The position numbers were made by a program, and so were the translations under genes. Shown here in pieces: positions 6,845 through 8,149 of a stretch of 8,149 nt of DNA. The notes under the pieces were generated by a model. The model did not search any database. It was not told the origin of the DNA and worked only from the letters and a program-made list of their open reading frames with translations. The DNA comes from Ignavibacteriales bacterium (lineage in GTDB: Bacteria > Bacteroidota > Ignavibacteria > Ignavibacteriales > Melioribacteraceae): NCBI GenBank assembly GCA_027080245.1, contig JALWSN010000103.1, forward strand, positions 1 through 8,149. Direction: 5' to 3'. Each line of letters begins with the position of its first letter. The first letter of the stretch is position 1.

Positions 6845-6861
6845 TTAAAAATCGGTTTAAA

Positions 6862-7602
6862 ATGAAATTCAAATTAATTTTCATTCTGTTTTTACCGCTT
6901 CTGCTAAAAGCTCAAACGGCGAAAGAGATTGTAACCAAAGCGGAAAACGCTATTAAAGGCAAAACTTCTTACGGCATTGTTGAAATGACCGTCGTTACTC
7001 CCTACTACAAAAGAACGCTTAAAATGGAAAGCTGGTGGGTAGGCAACAAAAAGGCGTTGATTGTAATTAAATCCCCGCGGCGCGAGCGCGGCAACAAAAC
7101 GCTTAAAATTGGTAACGAAATGTGGAGCTACCTTGCCAACACGGAAACCACAATTAAAATTCCCCCCTCGATGATGCTGCAATCCTGGAACGGCTCGGAC
7201 TTTACAAACGACGATTTGGTGAGGGAATCCAACATCCAAAGGGATTACGACCTTTCGTTATTGGGCAAAGAGAAAATCAACGGCGTAATGTGCTGGAAAA
7301 TAAAAGGTCTCCCGCATCCCGACGCGCCCGTTGTGTGGGGCAAAATAATTTACTACGTACGGCAAGCGGATTACCTTCCGGCTAAGGTGGAATATTACGA
7401 CGAAAAAGGAAACTTAAAACGCTACCTAGAATTTGAGGAGGTTAAAAGGCTTGGCGGCAGAAAGCTTCCGACAGTTTGGCGGATGGTTAACATGGTAAAA
7501 AAGGGACATTCAACTTCGTTCAGGTTAATTTCAATGGAGTTCGACAAAAAGATTCCCGACAGAATTTTCTCCTTTCAGGAACTTGAAAAGGGAAACGATT
7601 GA
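6862..7602 (+). CDS. Outer membrane lipoprotein-sorting protein, LolA-like (COG2834 type)
   Basis: This is a predicted periplasmic protein of 246 residues with a LolA-like fold. The N-terminus (1-17) is a signal peptide with basic start, leucine-rich core and probable cleavage after LLLKA. The mature part begins QTAKEIVTKAENAIKG, the usual opening of this family. It contains the diagnostic block MMLQSWNGSDFTNDDLV (104-120), followed by a beta-rich C-terminal half with W-rich strands. Proteins of this type are usually encoded next to LolC/E-like or MMPL-type transporters and are thought to carry a lipidated or hydrophobic substrate across the periplasm. The cargo is not known. The ATG at 6862 directly precedes the signal peptide. 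A promoter and a possible repressor site lie just upstream, and an ABC permease follows 102 bases downstream, so the two are probably co-transcribed. It is not the canonical LolA, so no symbol is given. Confidence 0.88.
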   Translation: MKFKLIFILFLPLLLKAQTAKEIVTKAENAIKGKTSYGIVEMTVVTPYYKRTLKMESWWVGNKKALIVIKSPRRERGNKTLKIGNEMWSYLANTETTIKIPPSMMLQSWNGSDFTNDDLVRESNIQRDYDLSLLGKEKINGVMCWKIKGLPHPDAPVVWGKIIYYVRQADYLPAKVEYYDEKGNLKRYLEFEEVKRLGGRKLPTVWRMVNMVKKGHSTSFRLISMEFDKKIPDRIFSFQELEKGND

Positions 7603-7704
7603 CAATGACTTCCGACTGTTTAATTACAAACAAAAAGAATCTTCGGAGACCGCTTGAAATTAAAACGCGGAGCGGATTTAAATTAAAGTTCAAAGCGAGG
7701 CAAC

Positions 7705-8149
7705 ATGCTTGCAAAATTAGCCTGGCGTAACCTTTGGCGAAACAAGCGGCGTTCCATTCTAACGCTGCTTGCAATTATTTTTGCCACAATGATTTCCGTG
7801 GCAATGCGCGGTTTTCAAAAAGGAACTTACGCGGTAAACATTAAATACGCCGCCAAACTTTTTTCGGGCTATTTGCAAATTCAACAAAAAGGATTTCAAG
7901 AAAATCCGTCGTTGCGTAAAAGCTTTTATTTTACTGATTCCCTCGAAGCCCTGTTGCGTAAAGCCCCTGAAATTATTGGCTTTGCGCCGCGCATTACCGG
8001 CAACGGTTTGATTAGCTACAAAAACAATTCTTACGGCGCTTTCATTGTAGGCGTTTCGCCTTCGTCAGAGGCTAAAACTTCAACCTTCATGCAAAGAATT
8101 AAAGAAGGAAAATTTTTCTCGAACGAAAACTCTTACGACGCGGTGGTGG
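7705..8149 (+). CDS. LolC/LolE-like ABC transporter permease (3' partial)
   Basis: The first 148 codons of an FtsX/MacB-type ABC permease are present; the gene runs out of the window. The start MLAKLAWRNLWRNKRR is the classic basic amphipathic N-terminus of LolC/E-like permeases. A membrane helix follows at about 18-35, then a periplasmic domain beginning with RGFQKG and the GYLQIQQKGFQENPSL segment common in this family. The ATG at 7705 is supported by GAGG at 7697-7700, four bases upstream. By family rule it should have three more membrane helices at its C-terminus and work with a separate LolD-like ATPase, expected further downstream. Together with the preceding LolA-like gene it suggests an envelope lipoprotein or lipid export module. 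Whether it is a true Lol component cannot be decided from this part. Confidence 0.9.
   Translation, partial: MLAKLAWRNLWRNKRRSILTLLAIIFATMISVAMRGFQKGTYAVNIKYAAKLFSGYLQIQQKGFQENPSLRKSFYFTDSLEALLRKAPEIIGFAPRITGNGLISYKNNSYGAFIVGVSPSSEAKTSTFMQRIKEGKFFSNENSYDAVV

Noticed and set aside
6557..6861. Possible small gene or riboswitch in the divergent intergenic region
   Set aside because: The region is AT-rich with stops in all frames and has no compact conserved-looking structure beyond the short repeats already listed.
7605..7730. Small open frame (41 codons) starting two bases after the LolA-like stop and overlapping the permease start
   Set aside because: It has a basic composition without recognisable motif and no independent ribosome binding site, and it overlaps the well-supported permease start in another frame. 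It is more likely chance.
1..8149. Mobile element, phage, CRISPR or defence system
   Set aside because: All full-length genes belong to core envelope or secretion families. No transposase, integrase, nuclease or regularly spaced repeat array was seen.

Overview
This window looks like chromosomal DNA of a Gram-negative bacterium of the Fibrobacterota-Chlorobiota-Bacteroidota (FCB) group, most likely a member of Ignavibacteria or a relative. The placement is inferred from four things: a 1022-residue SecA with the insertions typical of that group; a compact mlaE-mlaF-mlaD cassette without mlaB or mlaC, whose MCE protein has the C-terminal 'HNWLFKGYFEQRGYW' tail; a LolA-like protein followed by a LolC/E-like permease; and promoter boxes of the TTTG / TAnnTTTG type known from Bacteroidota. 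No phage, transposase, CRISPR or defence gene is visible. This is an ordinary core region, and I see no convincing undescribed multi-gene system.

Layout. Positions 1-114 (+) hold the last 37 codons of a gene that begins outside the window. Its stop lies one base from the stop of secA, which is read towards it (116-3184, -). Upstream of secA is a 742-base gene-free stretch (3185-3926). It holds the probable secA promoter, a composite palindromic repeat (about 3285-3414), a pure pyrimidine tract and AT-rich DNA with a weak terminator candidate. Next come three tightly packed minus-strand genes in the order mlaE (5753-6556), mlaF (to 5016) and mlaD (to 3927), clearly one operon. A 305-base divergent intergenic region (6557-6861) separates them from a plus-strand pair: a secreted LolA-like lipoprotein-sorting protein (6862-7602) and the first 148 codons of an ABC permease (7705 to the window end).

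Functionally the window is about the cell envelope. SecA drives export across the inner membrane. The Mla cassette moves lipids between the two membranes. The LolA-like protein and its permease form a second envelope module that probably handles a lipidated or amphipathic substrate.

The points most worth a second look are: replacement of normally near-invariant residues in one SecA motif (DYLRD becomes GVLRG); a Bacteroidota-type promoter overlapped by a TetR-like palindrome in front of the LolA-like gene; and overlapping, mutually crossing inverted repeats upstream of secA.
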